Part shown: in pieces, positions 15,951-26,900 of the stretch
Layout: each line of letters starts with the position of its first letter
How positions within the stretch are numbered: position 1 is the stretch's first letter
From: Nostoc sp. KVJ20
GTDB lineage: Bacteria > Cyanobacteriota > Cyanobacteriia > Cyanobacteriales > Nostocaceae
Length of the DNA: 46,643 nt
NCBI RefSeq assembly: GCF_001712795.1
Contig: NZ_KV757598.1
Coordinates: forward strand, 1 to 46,643
Reading direction: 5' to 3'
Translations under genes and position numbers: made by a program
The notes under the pieces: generated by a model
What the model was told of the DNA's origin: nothing
Databases searched by the model: none
What the model saw: the letters and a program-made list of their open reading frames with translations, nothing else

Positions 15951-17987
15951 GTGCGAAATTGGAACCTCAGCACCAAAATTATTGCTTCCTATTCAGTGCT
16001 AATCGCAGTGATGGCTGGGACAATAGCTTCGGGGATGTACTGGCAGTTTTACTCTAGTCAACGGCAGGCAATTCGTAATCGTCTTTTGGCGATCGTCAGT
16101 CTGGCAGTTCCCCAAATCGATAGCGATTATCACGGATTGGTTCTCTCGCGTAGCGATCGCACTTCCGCCTTTTATAAAATTAATCAAGATAGACTTGTAG
16201 CCATTCAAGCAACCAGTCCAGATATTAAGCGTATTTATACGGTACGCCAGCAACCAAATAAAAAATTTGTCTATGTCTTAAACTACGACCCTGCCGATCA
16301 AGGCAAAACTGTATTGATTGGCATGGATTACACCAAGTCATTAGATAATTTGTATGCAGCCGTTGCTAGAAATACACCCTTCGTTGAGCCGGAATTTCAC
16401 CAAACTGCAAATGGCGAAACTATTCTTTACGGTTATGCCCCAATTACCAATCTCCAGGGTCGTGTGAATGGATTCTTGGTGGTTGAACTGGATGCAAGTT
16501 CTGTGTTGCGCCAGGAATATTCAGTAGCCGCATTTGCTTTGGTAACTTTTTTGGGTGTATTGTTGCTGACTGTAGTTTTAGTGCGTTGGCTATCGCGATC
16601 GCTTGTCGTGCTACCAATTTTACAACTCAATAGCGCCGCCAAGCAATTAGAAAGGGGAAATTGGGATGCAACTCTACCGAGCGATGTCTACGACGGGCTA
16701 CGCCTACGCACCGATGAGCTTGGAGAACTCTCCGCATCTTTTAATAGCATGGCTAAACAGTTGCAAACCTCCTTTGCCACTTTAGAACAAAAAGTAGAAG
16801 AACGAACGCTACAACTAGCAGAGGCCAAAGAAAAAGCCGATACTGCTAACCTTGCCAAGAGTGAGTTTCTGGCTAACATGAGCCATGAACTGCGAACACC
16901 GCTTAATGGCATCCTAGGCTATGCCCAAATTCTCCAAAACAGTGAACCATTAACAGAACGAGCTAAAAAAGGTGTAGATATCATCTATCAGTGCGGCAAT
17001 CATTTGCTGAATCTAATTAATGATGTCCTTGACCTTGCTAAAATCGAAGCCCATAAGCTGGAATTGTACCCCAGCGATGTCTATTTACCGGCACTTCTGG
17101 AAGGCGTTGCGGAGATGATGCGCGTGCGTGCTGGTCAAAAAGGAATTCCTTTCACCTATCAACCTGATTCTAATTTACCCATTGGCATTACAGTCGATGA
17201 AAAACGGCTACGCCAAGTGTTGATTAACTTATTAGGCAATGCCATTAAGTTTACTGACGAAGGCGGGGTGACGTTTCGCGTTAAAACTCAAAAACTGGAA
17301 ACTGGAACCTATCAAATTCGCTTTCAGGTCGAAGATACAGGGGTGGGGATATCGCCATCTGGACTCACGAAAATCTTCCAACCCTTTGAACAAGTGGGTG
17401 ATGTGAAGAAACAAGGAGAAGGTACTGGACTAGGACTAGCAATTAGTCAGCAAATCGTTTCTCTGATGCATAGCACCCTAAATGTGGAAAGCCAGTTGGG
17501 AAAAGGTAGCACCTTCTGGTTTGAGGTCGAACTTGCCGAAGCTAAAGAATGGGCAGCAAGTCTGCGAACAACTAAGCAAGAGAAGATTACAGGATTTCAA
17601 GGCAGCAAGCGCCAAGTGCTGGTAATCGATGACCGTTGGGAGAATCGGTCAGTTTTGGTCAATTTACTCAAACCTTTAGGTTTTGTAGTGACTGCCGTCA
17701 GCAACGGTAGAGAAGGATTGGACAAGGCCAAAGAGATTCATCCTGACCTAATTATTACAGACTTGATGATGCCAGAAATGGATGGCTACGAGATGCTGCG
17801 ACAGTTGCGACAGATTCCTGAGTTGAAGAATATTCCAGCGATCGCTTCTTCAGCTAGTGTATTTGAAAGTAACCAAAATGAGAGTATCACAGCCGGAGCC
17901 GATGCTTTTTTACCCAAGCCTGTAGAAGCCCCAGCACTGCTGAAGTTGTTGGAAAAATACCTGAGTCTGCAATGGATTTATGAGTAA
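15951..17987 (+). CDS. Membrane hybrid histidine kinase with extracytoplasmic Cache-like sensor, HAMP and receiver
   Basis: 678 aa. TM1 (about 8-28), an extracytoplasmic domain (30-188) of Cache-like character, TM2 (191-213), HAMP (214-276), coiled coil, HisKA with His312 in [12 protein letters not shown], the ATPase domain ([33 protein letters not shown]) and a receiver with Asp604 in [11 protein letters not shown]. All catalytic residues are present. The GTG start has AGGAGG 7 bases upstream. Inside the HAMP domain about nine extra residues (SDVYDGLRL, near 244-253) are encoded by a sequence that looks like a dispersed Nostoc repeat. After the receiver the gene stops at WIYE, while a continuation typical of this kinase class lies further on in another frame (18061-18234). 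It probably senses the ligand of the neighbouring binding protein (inference). Confidence 0.88.
   Translation: MRNWNLSTKIIASYSVLIAVMAGTIASGMYWQFYSSQRQAIRNRLLAIVSLAVPQIDSDYHGLVLSRSDRTSAFYKINQDRLVAIQATSPDIKRIYTVRQQPNKKFVYVLNYDPADQGKTVLIGMDYTKSLDNLYAAVARNTPFVEPEFHQTANGETILYGYAPITNLQGRVNGFLVVELDASSVLRQEYSVAAFALVTFLGVLLLTVVLVRWLSRSLVVLPILQLNSAAKQLERGNWDATLPSDVYDGLRLRTDELGELSASFNSMAKQLQTSFATLEQKVEERTLQLAEAKEKADTANLAKSEFLANMSHELRTPLNGILGYAQILQNSEPLTERAKKGVDIIYQCGNHLLNLINDVLDLAKIEAHKLELYPSDVYLPALLEGVAEMMRVRAGQKGIPFTYQPDSNLPIGITVDEKRLRQVLINLLGNAIKFTDEGGVTFRVKTQKLETGTYQIRFQVEDTGVGISPSGLTKIFQPFEQVGDVKKQGEGTGLGLAISQQIVSLMHSTLNVESQLGKGSTFWFEVELAEAKEWAASLRTTKQEKITGFQGSKRQVLVIDDRWENRSVLVNLLKPLGFVVTAVSNGREGLDKAKEIHPDLIITDLMMPEMDGYEMLRQLRQIPELKNIPAIASSASVFESNQNESITAGADAFLPKPVEAPALLKLLEKYLSLQWIYE
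16681..16710 (+). repeat. Dispersed-repeat-like insert within the HAMP coding region
   Basis: GCGATGTCTACGACGGGCTA followed by CGCCTACGCA lies between the two halves of the HAMP domain. HAMP domains usually have about four residues here; this one has about nine more. I recall this motif as widely repeated in Nostoc genomes, but I cannot verify copy number here. Confidence 0.55.
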
Positions 17988-17997
17988 AATTCCATTA

Positions 17998-18040
17998 GGG
18001 TAAAGGTTAAAGGTTTTTTCTTTCCCCTTTCCCCTTACCC
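17998..18040. repeat. Purine/pyrimidine inverted repeat downstream of the kinase stop
   Basis: Left arm GGGTAAAGGTTAAAGG (17998-18013) pairs with CCTTTCCCCTTACCC (18026-18040) with few mismatches. It separates the shortened kinase ORF from its apparent former C-terminal tail and probably caused the split. Confidence 0.6.
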
Positions 18041-18060
18041 TTTTCCCCAAAACCCGACAA

Positions 18061-18234
18061 GTATTGACCCCAGATGAGATCATTCCCCCGACCGATGAGG
18101 TTTTGTCGAAATTGCACACATTGGCGTTGCAGGGACGCTTGATGGCGATCGAGCAACAGCTAAAAACTTTGGAAAAAACAGATGATCAGAGGTTGAATGA
18201 ACAAGTTTTTCGCTGTGACTTTCGGCACTTTTAG
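18061..18234 (+). pseudogene. Displaced C-terminal tail of the hybrid histidine kinase
   Basis: In a frame shifted by one from the kinase ORF, this stretch reads VLTPDEIIPPTDEVLSKLHT followed by LALQGRLMAIEQQLKTLEK and stops at TAG 18232-18234. That is the usual tail of cyanobacterial hybrid kinases, where a short helical domain follows 'EWIYE' after the receiver. There is no start codon with a ribosome site. Its own stop codon lies inside the next repeat, so its 3' end is also altered. The kinase core is unaffected, so the upstream gene may still work. Confidence 0.6.
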
Positions 18235-18303
18235 ATCCCCTTAAAAAGAAGGGAATCGGAATCAAAGTCCCCCTTAAAAAGGGGGACTTAGGGGGATCTA
18301 AAA
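18229..18303. mobile_element. MITE-like repeat with TTTTAGATCCCC ends
   Basis: Begins TTTTAGATCCCC and ends GGGGATCTAAAA, with an internal short palindrome (CCCCCTTAAAAAGGGGG). Terminal inverted repeats and a length of 75 bases fit a non-autonomous element; it carries no gene. Confidence 0.7.
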
Positions 18304-18374
18304 TTTTTTATACTGACAAGAGGACTTTTCAAACATCCTCTCAGATACCCGACTTCGCGCAAGTTGTCAGGGAT

Positions 18375-18419
18375 CTTTTTTGGGAATACTAAATCTGGAA
18401 GTTTCACAGATTTAGCAGC
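18375..18419 (+). promoter_or_regulatory. Shared leader of the giant kinases, copy 1
   Basis: TTTTTTGGGAATACTAAATC, then a hairpin AAATCTG (18391-18397)/CAGATTT (18407-18413), then AGCAGC directly before the ATG. Copies precede the other three paralogues (23893, 29354, 34921). No Shine-Dalgarno sequence lies at normal distance; GGAAG is in or beside the hairpin loop. Confidence 0.65.
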
Positions 18420-21400
18420 ATGGTTAGCACTATTGTCAATATTCCCGGATACAAGATTAGCGAAGAACTCTACAATGGTTCGAGAACCCTAGTTTATCGA
18501 GGGTATCGAGAGACTGACTCGTTACCTGTAGTGATTAAACTGCTGAAAAATCCTTATCCCAGCTTCTCTGAACTCTTGTCGTTTCGCAATCAATACACCA
18601 TCGCCAAAAATCTTAACCATCCGGGAATTATTCAAACTTATAGCCTAGAACCATACCAAAATGGCTATACGTTGGTGATGGAAGACTTTGGGGGCATATC
18701 TCTTAAGGATTTTGTCAAGGTAGAGAGGTTACATATAACCTCTCTAAAGGAATTTTTGCTCCCCGCTATATCTCTGTGTAACACATTAGATATTCTCATT
18801 CGTCATCGTATTATTCATAAAGATATTAAACCCAGTAATATTTTAATTAATCCCGAAACCAAACAAGTTAAATTAATTGACTTCAGTATTGCATCTTTGC
18901 TACCAAGAGAAACCCAAGAAATTCAAAATGCCAACGCTCTAGAAGGCACACTTGCTTATCTTTCACCAGAGCAAACTGGAAGGATGAATCGGGGAATCGA
19001 TTACCGCAGTGACTTCTACTCATTAGGTATCACATTTTATGAATTACTCACTGGAGTTTTACCATTTGTCTCAAACGATCCGATGGAGTTGGTGCATTGT
19101 CATCTTGCCAAAAATCCCATTGCCGTACATCATCACAATCCCAATATTCCCTTAGTTTTATCTGAAATCGTCAGTAAGTTAATGGCGAAGAATGCCGAAG
19201 AACGCTATCAGAGTGCCTTGGGAATCAAGCATGATTTAGAAATTTGTCTAAGTCAATTACAAGCCACCGATAATATTGAATATTTTACATTAGGAGAACG
19301 AGATATTAGCGATCGCTTCCTCATTCCCGAAAAACTCTACGGCAGAGAAACCGAAGTATTAACCCTGCTCCAAGCATTTGAAAAAGTCAGCCTTGGGACA
19401 ACAGAAATGATGTTGGTAGCAGGTTTTTCTGGAATTGGAAAAACTGCCGTTGTCAATGAAGTTCATAAACCCATTGTCCGGCAACGCGGTTATTTTATTA
19501 AAGGGAAATATGACCAATTCCAGCGCAATATTCCCTTTTCGGCATTTGTGCAAGCATTCCGAGATTTAATGGGGCAATTGCTTTCAGAATCAGATGCACA
19601 ACTACAAGCCTGGAAAACCAAAATTCTCGAAGCCGTTGGCGACAATGGACAAGTCTTAATTGATGTAATTCCAGAGCTAGAACGTATTATTGGTACTCAA
19701 CCTCCAGCTATAGAACTATCAGGGAGTGCTGCCGAAACCCGCTTTAATCTGCTGATGCAGAAATTTGTGCAAATCTTCACAAGTGTTGAACATCCCTTAG
19801 TGATGTTTTTAGATGATTTGCAATGGGCAGATTCCGCATCGCTGAAATTGCTGGAATTATTAATGTCAGAAACAGGACATTTATTAATCTTGGGTGCATA
19901 TCGGGATAATGAGGTTTCGCCGGTTCACCCATTCATCCTGACTGTAGATGAAATTGTCAAAACTGGGGCAGTGGTCAATACGATTGTTCTGCAACCTTTA
20001 AGCGAACCAGATATGAATCAGTTGGTAGCAGATACCCTAAATTGCAAATTATTTCTAGCCCAACCTTTGACAAAATTAGTCTATCAAAAAACTCATGGTA
20101 ATCCTTTTTTTGCTACCCAGTTTCTCAAAGCATTAAATGACGATAATCTAATTACTTTTGACTTAGAATCCTGTCATTGGCAGTGTAATATTGCCCAAGT
20201 CAGAGCCTTAGCAATTACTGATGATGTGGTGGAGTTTTTGTCACTGCAATTGCAGAAGTTGCCGAACCAGACTCAGAATGTTCTCAAACTAGCAGCTTGT
20301 ATTGGAGCGCAGTTTGATTTGAATACGCTGGCGATCGTTTCAGAACAATCCCTAGAAACAACGGCGGCTGATTTATGGAAAGCTTTGCAAGAAGGGCTGA
20401 TTATTCCGAATACGGAAATCTATAAGTTCTTTATTCAATCAGATGGTACCTCGGTTTCTAATGCCGCAGCTAATCCGATTTATCGGTTTTTGCATGACCG
20501 AGTTCAACAAGCAGCTTATTCCTTAATTCCTGATGACCAAAAAAAAGCAACCCATGTCAAAATTGGGCAGTTACTTCAGCAAAACTTTTCAGAAATAGAA
20601 CGAGAAGAAAAACTGTTTGATATTGCCCTTCATTTGAATTTAGGAATTGAATTAATTAATCAACAACAGGAACGAGAAGCCTTAGCGCAACTTAACTTCA
20701 AAGCTGGCAGTAAAGCCAGAAGTTCAACTGCATACACTGCCGCCAAAGTGTATCTACAAACTGGAATTGATTTACTAGAGGTCGATTGTTGGCAACATCA
20801 ATATGAACTAACTCTAAATTTGTATGTGACGGCTGCGGAAGTTGCGTATTTGAATGGTGACTTTGAGGGTATGGAACAGCTAGCCGCAGTGGTATTGCGA
20901 CAAGCACAGACTATTTTCGACAAAGTGAAAATCTACGAAATTCAAATCGTGGCACAGACGGCTCAGATCCAAATATTAACTGCGCTGGCAGTGGGAACAG
21001 AGGCTTTAGCACAATTTGGGGTGGATTTCCCGACGGAAGTAGACGAAGCTTTGATTGACAAAGCCTTACAAGAACTTAACCAGCAACTAAATGGTAGAGA
21101 GATTGCTGGGTTAATCGATCTGCCCGTGATGAGCGATCGCACAGCCCAAGCCGCGATGCAATTGTTAAGAATGTTGGTTGCACCTGTGTTCCAGGGAATG
21201 CCAGGTTTACTGCCCCTGTTGAGCGCGACGATGGTGCGGTTGTCGCTCCAGTTTGGCAATGACAAAGCCTCGACAGTCGGCTATGTGATTCATGGCATGG
21301 TGCTATGTTCAATTCTTTGCGAAGTCGAAACAGGCTACGAGTTTGGTAAATTATCACTCTCCTTGCTGGAGAAGTTGAATGCTCAGTCTATGAAATGCAG

Positions 21401-23849
21401 CACTCTCAACCTGTTTGGAAATTTCATTCAGCATCACCAGCAATCATTCTTGGCAACGCTACCAACCATGAAAGATAGTTACATCATTGGTATGGAAACA
21501 GGTGATTTTCTCTTTGCTGGCTACGGCATAGCAAATTACGCCTATGTTGCGCTTTTTGCAGGTGTAGACCTAGACACGTTGGCACCGGAATTGACTGGTT
21601 ACAGTGCTGCCCTGGCTCAATTGAAACAAGATTCAGCGCGGATTATTTTGGGTATGGTGCGGCAAACAGTGCAGCAGTTCAGAGAAACGGTGAGCCAGCC
21701 CGATTGCTTAATAGGCACTGCCTACGATGAAACGGTGATGATTCCTAAGCACCACGAGGATAAGAATCTCACAATGATCGCCTTTGTATCTACTTACAAA
21801 CTGCTGCTTGCCTACTACTTTGGCAATTATCAGGCTGCTCTCGACTATATCACCCAAGGCAAATCCTATTTGATGGCAGCATCGGGAATGGTGCATATTC
21901 CCACTTTCCATTTCTATGCAGCCCTGACGTACTTGGCACTTGCTCCCACAAAGTCAGAAATTGAGCTTTCGGTAATTCTCGCCGAGTTTAAAACCTATGA
22001 AACTATTCTGCATCAGTGGGCGCACAATGCCCCGATGAATCATCAGCATAAATGGCATCTCTTGGAGGCCGAAAAGTGTCGAGTTTTCGGTAACAAATTG
22101 GAAGCAATGGAGCAGTACGATCGCGCCATTCAACTCGCCAAAGAAAATCAATACCCCAACGAAGAAGCATTAGCCAATGAACTAGCTGCTAAATTCTATC
22201 TGGATTGGGGCAAAGAAAAAATCGCTCAAACCTATATGAATGAAGCTTATTATTGTTACACCCGTTGGGGAGCAAAAGCTAAAGTTGTTGATTTAGAAAC
22301 CCGCTATCCCCAACTACTCGCCACAATTTGCCAAAAACAGCAATCATCTTTCACATCTACGGAAACGATGATTGCGATCTCTTCTCACACGATTCAGACT
22401 TCTAGCTTCAATAATGCTAGCCTCTCTGAAGCCCTGGATCTGGCGACCATTCTCAAAGCTTCTCAATCTCTGTCGAGTGAAATTGAGTTGGATAAATTAC
22501 TCTCAACTCTACTTGAGGTGATACTGGAAAGTGCGGGAGCGGATAAATGTGCGTTGCTGATGCCTTCAGGCTCGCGCTGGGTAATTGAGGCATTATCCCA
22601 ATTGGAACAGCCTAATATTATCTTGCGAAGGCTGCCCTTTGACGATGGTCAAACAGTACCCGTTACCCTAATCAATCGGGTCAAAAATACCCTCACCTTG
22701 ACAGTAATTGAGAATGCAGTAGTTGAGCCAACCCTAGTAGCTGACCCTTATATTATTCGCCATTCACCTAAGAGTATTCTCTGTGCGCCAATTCTCAACC
22801 AAGGCAAATTGATTGGCATTTTGTACCTAGAAAATAATTTGACAGTGGGAGCATTTACGAGCGATCGCCTACAAGTTCTCAAACTCCTCACGACTCAAGC
22901 AGCGATCTCTCTAGAAAATGCCCAACTTTATCGCCAATTAGAGGAATATTCCCATACTTTGGAGCAAAAAGTCGAAGAACGCACCCAGGAAATCACACGT
23001 TCTTACACTCAGCTAGAATCAACCTTAGAAAAACTATACTCAACTCAAGCCAAGCTAATTCAAGCTGAAAAAATGTCAGGTTTGGGACAGCTAGTTGCTG
23101 GAATTGCTCATGAAATTAATAATCCGATTAATTTCATCTATGGCAACTTAGAGCCAGCCAGTGAATATGTTGCTTCCTTAATTGAATTAAATAACTTATA
23201 TCAGAAATACTATCCCCAACCGTTGCCAGAGATTGCCGCAAAAATCACCGAGATAGAACTAGAATTTCTGGTGAATGATTTACAAAAGCTACTCTCGTCG
23301 ATGAGGGTAGGAGCAGATCGTATCCGTCAAATTGTGCTGTCGCTGCGAAATTTTTCCCGTTTGGATGAATCAGAAATAAAATCAGTAGATATTCACTCTG
23401 GTATTGATAGCACGCTGTTAATTTTGCAACATCGACTTAAAAACAATAGCAAGCATTCCGAAATTACAGTTATTCGAGAATATGCAAACCTACCTTTAGT
23501 TAATTGTTATGCTTCAGCGTTAAATCAGGTATTTATACATCTGATAAATAATGCTATTGATGCTATACAAGAATCAAAGATAAATCGCACACCTACTATT
23601 AGAATTCGGACGGAATTTTTAGAACCTAAAAAGGTAATAATCCGCATTGCAGACAACGGTGTAGGGATGAGCGAGTCTGTGCAAAATAAGATGTTTAATC
23701 CATTTTTTACTACAAAGCCGATTGGTAGTGCGACAGGTTTGGGATTGTCAACTAGCTATTCGATTGTAGTAGAAAAACATGGAGGTCAGTTAAACTGCAT
23801 TTCTAAACTAGGAGAGGGAACAGAATTTTCCATTGAAATTCCGTTATAG
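18420..23849 (+). CDS. Giant HstK-type dual kinase, copy 1 (Ser/Thr kinase-AAA-TPR-GAF-His kinase)
   Basis: 1809 aa, soluble. Ser/Thr kinase domain (about 8-280): Lys40 in VVIKLLK, HKD loop with Asp135 and Asn140 (IIHKDIKPSN), and metal-binding Asp154 in DFS instead of DFG; the glycine loop is degenerate (LYNGSRTLVYRG). AAA/STAND-type ATPase (about 300-600): Walker A GFSGIGKT at 335-342 and Walker B VMFLDDLQWAD from 461. A long helical TPR-like part (about 640-1290) and a GAF domain (about 1350-1500) precede the His kinase with His1564 in GIAHEINNP, N-box INNAIDAI, DNGVGM and TGLGLS. This is the layout of the HstK family of Nostoc/Anabaena. The His kinase half is closer to that of the separate kinase at 41047 than to the other array members. 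Perfect 11-bp palindrome inside the kinase domain at 18721-18746. Confidence 0.9.
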   Translation: MVSTIVNIPGYKISEELYNGSRTLVYRGYRETDSLPVVIKLLKNPYPSFSELLSFRNQYTIAKNLNHPGIIQTYSLEPYQNGYTLVMEDFGGISLKDFVKVERLHITSLKEFLLPAISLCNTLDILIRHRIIHKDIKPSNILINPETKQVKLIDFSIASLLPRETQEIQNANALEGTLAYLSPEQTGRMNRGIDYRSDFYSLGITFYELLTGVLPFVSNDPMELVHCHLAKNPIAVHHHNPNIPLVLSEIVSKLMAKNAEERYQSALGIKHDLEICLSQLQATDNIEYFTLGERDISDRFLIPEKLYGRETEVLTLLQAFEKVSLGTTEMMLVAGFSGIGKTAVVNEVHKPIVRQRGYFIKGKYDQFQRNIPFSAFVQAFRDLMGQLLSESDAQLQAWKTKILEAVGDNGQVLIDVIPELERIIGTQPPAIELSGSAAETRFNLLMQKFVQIFTSVEHPLVMFLDDLQWADSASLKLLELLMSETGHLLILGAYRDNEVSPVHPFILTVDEIVKTGAVVNTIVLQPLSEPDMNQLVADTLNCKLFLAQPLTKLVYQKTHGNPFFATQFLKALNDDNLITFDLESCHWQCNIAQVRALAITDDVVEFLSLQLQKLPNQTQNVLKLAACIGAQFDLNTLAIVSEQSLETTAADLWKALQEGLIIPNTEIYKFFIQSDGTSVSNAAANPIYRFLHDRVQQAAYSLIPDDQKKATHVKIGQLLQQNFSEIEREEKLFDIALHLNLGIELINQQQEREALAQLNFKAGSKARSSTAYTAAKVYLQTGIDLLEVDCWQHQYELTLNLYVTAAEVAYLNGDFEGMEQLAAVVLRQAQTIFDKVKIYEIQIVAQTAQIQILTALAVGTEALAQFGVDFPTEVDEALIDKALQELNQQLNGREIAGLIDLPVMSDRTAQAAMQLLRMLVAPVFQGMPGLLPLLSATMVRLSLQFGNDKASTVGYVIHGMVLCSILCEVETGYEFGKLSLSLLEKLNAQSMKCSTLNLFGNFIQHHQQSFLATLPTMKDSYIIGMETGDFLFAGYGIANYAYVALFAGVDLDTLAPELTGYSAALAQLKQDSARIILGMVRQTVQQFRETVSQPDCLIGTAYDETVMIPKHHEDKNLTMIAFVSTYKLLLAYYFGNYQAALDYITQGKSYLMAASGMVHIPTFHFYAALTYLALAPTKSEIELSVILAEFKTYETILHQWAHNAPMNHQHKWHLLEAEKCRVFGNKLEAMEQYDRAIQLAKENQYPNEEALANELAAKFYLDWGKEKIAQTYMNEAYYCYTRWGAKAKVVDLETRYPQLLATICQKQQSSFTSTETMIAISSHTIQTSSFNNASLSEALDLATILKASQSLSSEIELDKLLSTLLEVILESAGADKCALLMPSGSRWVIEALSQLEQPNIILRRLPFDDGQTVPVTLINRVKNTLTLTVIENAVVEPTLVADPYIIRHSPKSILCAPILNQGKLIGILYLENNLTVGAFTSDRLQVLKLLTTQAAISLENAQLYRQLEEYSHTLEQKVEERTQEITRSYTQLESTLEKLYSTQAKLIQAEKMSGLGQLVAGIAHEINNPINFIYGNLEPASEYVASLIELNNLYQKYYPQPLPEIAAKITEIELEFLVNDLQKLLSSMRVGADRIRQIVLSLRNFSRLDESEIKSVDIHSGIDSTLLILQHRLKNNSKHSEITVIREYANLPLVNCYASALNQVFIHLINNAIDAIQESKINRTPTIRIRTEFLEPKKVIIRIADNGVGMSESVQNKMFNPFFTTKPIGSATGLGLSTSYSIVVEKHGGQLNCISKLGEGTEFSIEIPL

Positions 23850-23859
23850 TTTAGTCCTC

Positions 23860-23898
23860 AGATCCTCGACTTCGCGCAAGTTGTCGGGGATCTTTTTT
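23860..23898 (+). terminator. Terminator-like repeat between giant kinases 1 and 2
   Basis: AGATCCTCGACTT, loop CGCGC, AAGTTGTCGGGGATCT and a T-run: an imperfect copy of the perfect palindrome at 34884-34913. A third version stands upstream of copy 1. It lies 11 bases after the stop of copy 1, where a terminator is expected. Confidence 0.6.
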
Positions 23899-23936
23899 GG
23901 GAATACTAAACCTGGAAGTTTCACAGATTTAGCAGT
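23893..23936 (+). promoter_or_regulatory. Shared leader of the giant kinases, copy 2
   Basis: Nearly identical to the leader at 18375-18419, with AAACCTG in place of AAATCTG, which leaves one mismatch in the hairpin. It runs directly into the ATG at 23937, again without a Shine-Dalgarno sequence. Confidence 0.6.
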
Positions 23937-26900
23937 ATGGTGAGCATCTTAGCCAGTATTCCCGGATATCGCATTAGTGAAGAACTCTACAATGGTTCAA
24001 GAACTTTAGTTTATCGAGGGTATCGAGAAACGGACTTATTACCTGTAGTCATTAAACTGCTAAAAAATCCTTATCCCAGTTTCTCTGAACTCTTGTCATT
24101 TCGCAATCAATACACCATTGCCAAAAATCTTAACTCACCTCTAATCGTTCAAACCTATAGCCTAGAACCTTACCAAAATGGCTATGCGCTGGTGATGGAA
24201 GACTTTGGGGGGATTTCTCTGGTGGAATGGAGAATGAGGGGAAGTGTAGAATCTCTGATAGAGTTTTTGGAGATAGCGATCGCACTTTGCAACACTTTAG
24301 ATATACTCTACCGCCATCGGATTATTCATAAAGATATCAAACCCGCCAATATTTTAATTAATCCTGAAACCAAACAAGTCAAATTAATTGACTTTAGTAT
24401 TGCATCTTTATTGCCACGAGAAACCCAAACACTGATAAATCCAAATGTACTGGAAGGAACACTCGCTTATATTTCCCCAGAACAAACAGGAAGGATGAAT
24501 CGCGGGATTGACTACCGCACTGATTTTTATTCTTTGGGCGTAACTTTTTACGAATTACTGACGGGAGTTTTACCATTTCAGTCAGAGGATGCGATGGAGT
24601 TGCTACACTGTCATATTGCGAAATCAGCAACCTTAGTACATGAAATTAATTCAGCAATTCCATCTGTACTCTCTGCAATTGTTAGTAAGTTAATGGCGAA
24701 AAATGCCGAAGACCGTTATCAGAGTGCATTAGGGCTGAAATCTGACTTAGAAAACTGCTTGGTTCAATTAAAGGAAACAAGCAAAATAGAAGACTTCCCA
24801 ATTCCTCAACGGGATGTGTGCGATCGCTTCATCATCCCCGACAAACTTTATGGACGGAAAAATGAAGTTCAGTCTTTACTGAAAGCCTTCGATCGTGTTG
24901 CTAGTGGTAGTTCTGAACTGATACTGGTGGCTGGTTTTTCTGGTATTGGCAAAACAGCAGTCGTGAATGAAGTCCACAAACCCATCACCCGACAGCACGG
25001 CTATTTCATCAAAGGCAAATATGATCAGTTCAATCGCAACATTCCGTTTTCTGCCTTTGTCCAAGCTTTCCGCAGCTTGATGGGACAACTCTTGAGCGCA
25101 TCTGATGTAGAACTAGCTCGTTGGAAAAAGCAAATTCTGGCTGCTGTTGGTGAAAATGGACAAGTTCTGATTGAAGTCATTCCCGAACTAGAACACATTA
25201 TTGGTTCCCAACCCCCGGTAGTTGAGCTAGTTGGTAGTGCTTCTCAGAATCGGTTTAATCTGCTGTTCGGCAAATTTATTCAGGTATTTACCAAGAAAGA
25301 ACATCCTTTAGTGATTTTCCTCGATGATTTACAGTGGGCTGATTCTGCTTCTTTGAACTTGTTGAAATTGTTGATGAGCGAGTCGGAAGCAGGCTATTTA
25401 TTAGTACTTGGAACTTATCGGGATAATGAAGTTTTTCCGGCTCATCCATTGATGTTAACCCTGAATGAGATGAGACAACGAGGTGTCAATCTTAATACTT
25501 TAATCTTGGCTCCTTTGAAGGAATCAGATATTACTTGTTTAGTTGCCGATACATTGCTGTGTTCCAATGATATCGCTGCATCACTTTCGCAGTTGGTCTA
25601 CCAAAAAACTCAGGGAAACGCATTTTTTACAATCCAGTTTTTATCCGCACTGTATGAGGAAGAATGTATTATTTTCAATCGTTTATCCGGTTATTGGCAG
25701 TGCAACTTAAGCCAGGTGACACAATTAGCATTGACAGATGATGTAGTTGCATTTACTACCCAACGATTGCGGAGGCTACCAGTAGCAACACAAGAAGTAT
25801 TAAAGTTAGCGGCTTGCATTGGTAATCGATTTGATTTAGAAACATTAGCAATAGTCTGCGAAGCTGGTCAAGATAGTGTAGCAGTAGACTTGTGGCGATC
25901 GCTTCAAGAGGGGTTAGTTATCCCAGAAAACTCAACCTACAAGTTTTTCCAAGGGAATGAACATGATATTGAAGATATAGAAGCGATGAATAACCTCAAT
26001 GTGAGTTATCTCTTTATCCACGATCGCGTTCAGCAAGCGGCTTACTCTCTTATTCCTGACGGTTTAAAACAAGCAACTCACTTCAAAATTGGCAACCTTC
26101 TGCTGGCTAATGTTTCACCGGAAGAACAAGGGAGCAAAATTTTTGCGATCGTTAATCACTTAAATCAGGGTTTTGAACTGCATCAAAGCCAGGAAGAACG
26201 TTTAGAACTTTTGCGGCTAAACTGTATTGCAGGGATAAGGGCTAAAGAGTCTACTGCCTATGGAGTTGCCGTAAACTATTTTACGGTAGCTCAACGCTTG
26301 TTACCTCCAAATAGTTGGCAGCAAGACTACGAAAAGTCCCTAGAAGTTTATTTCTATCTCGCAGAAGTTAAGTATTTGTCTGGAGATTTTCAATCTTCTC
26401 TAGCCATTATTGAAACAATCTCTAACTTTGCCAAACGACAACTTGAAAGAGCCGAAGCCTTTAACCTGGCAATTTTGATGTTCACATTACAAGGTCATTA
26501 TCTGCAAGCACTTCAGTATGGACAAAAGGCATTATCTTGCTTGAATTTTGATTTATCAGAAATAGATTTACCAGAGAAACTTGAATCATCCCAAAATGAG
26601 ATTCAACTAAAATTAGCCAATCGCCAGCCAGAGGAGCTAGTCAATGAACCAGAAGCTACCGATCTAGAGAAGCGCTTGATTATCAAAATCCTCAATAATT
26701 TAATCGTACCAGTTTATGTTCTACAAAAGGGAGAGCTATACTTTCTCGTTGCGTTATCAATGGTTTCAGTATCTCTCAATTTTGGCGTAATAGCTGAATC
26801 AGGAAACGGATTTTCAGCCTATGGGATGTACTTGGGATATTATCAGCGTGACTATCAATTGGGCTATGAATTTGGAGTCTTGGCAGAGAATTTAGCCAAA

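Larger units (their letters stand above)
17988..18419. other. Repeat-rich gap between the hybrid kinase and the first giant kinase
   Basis: In order: an imperfect hairpin (17998-18040), a displaced kinase C-terminal fragment (18061-18234), a 75-base MITE-like repeat (18229-18303), the 19-mer GACTTTTCAAACATCCTCT (18323-18341), a terminator-like repeat (18344-18380) and the leader of the first giant kinase (18375-18419). Confidence 0.7.
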
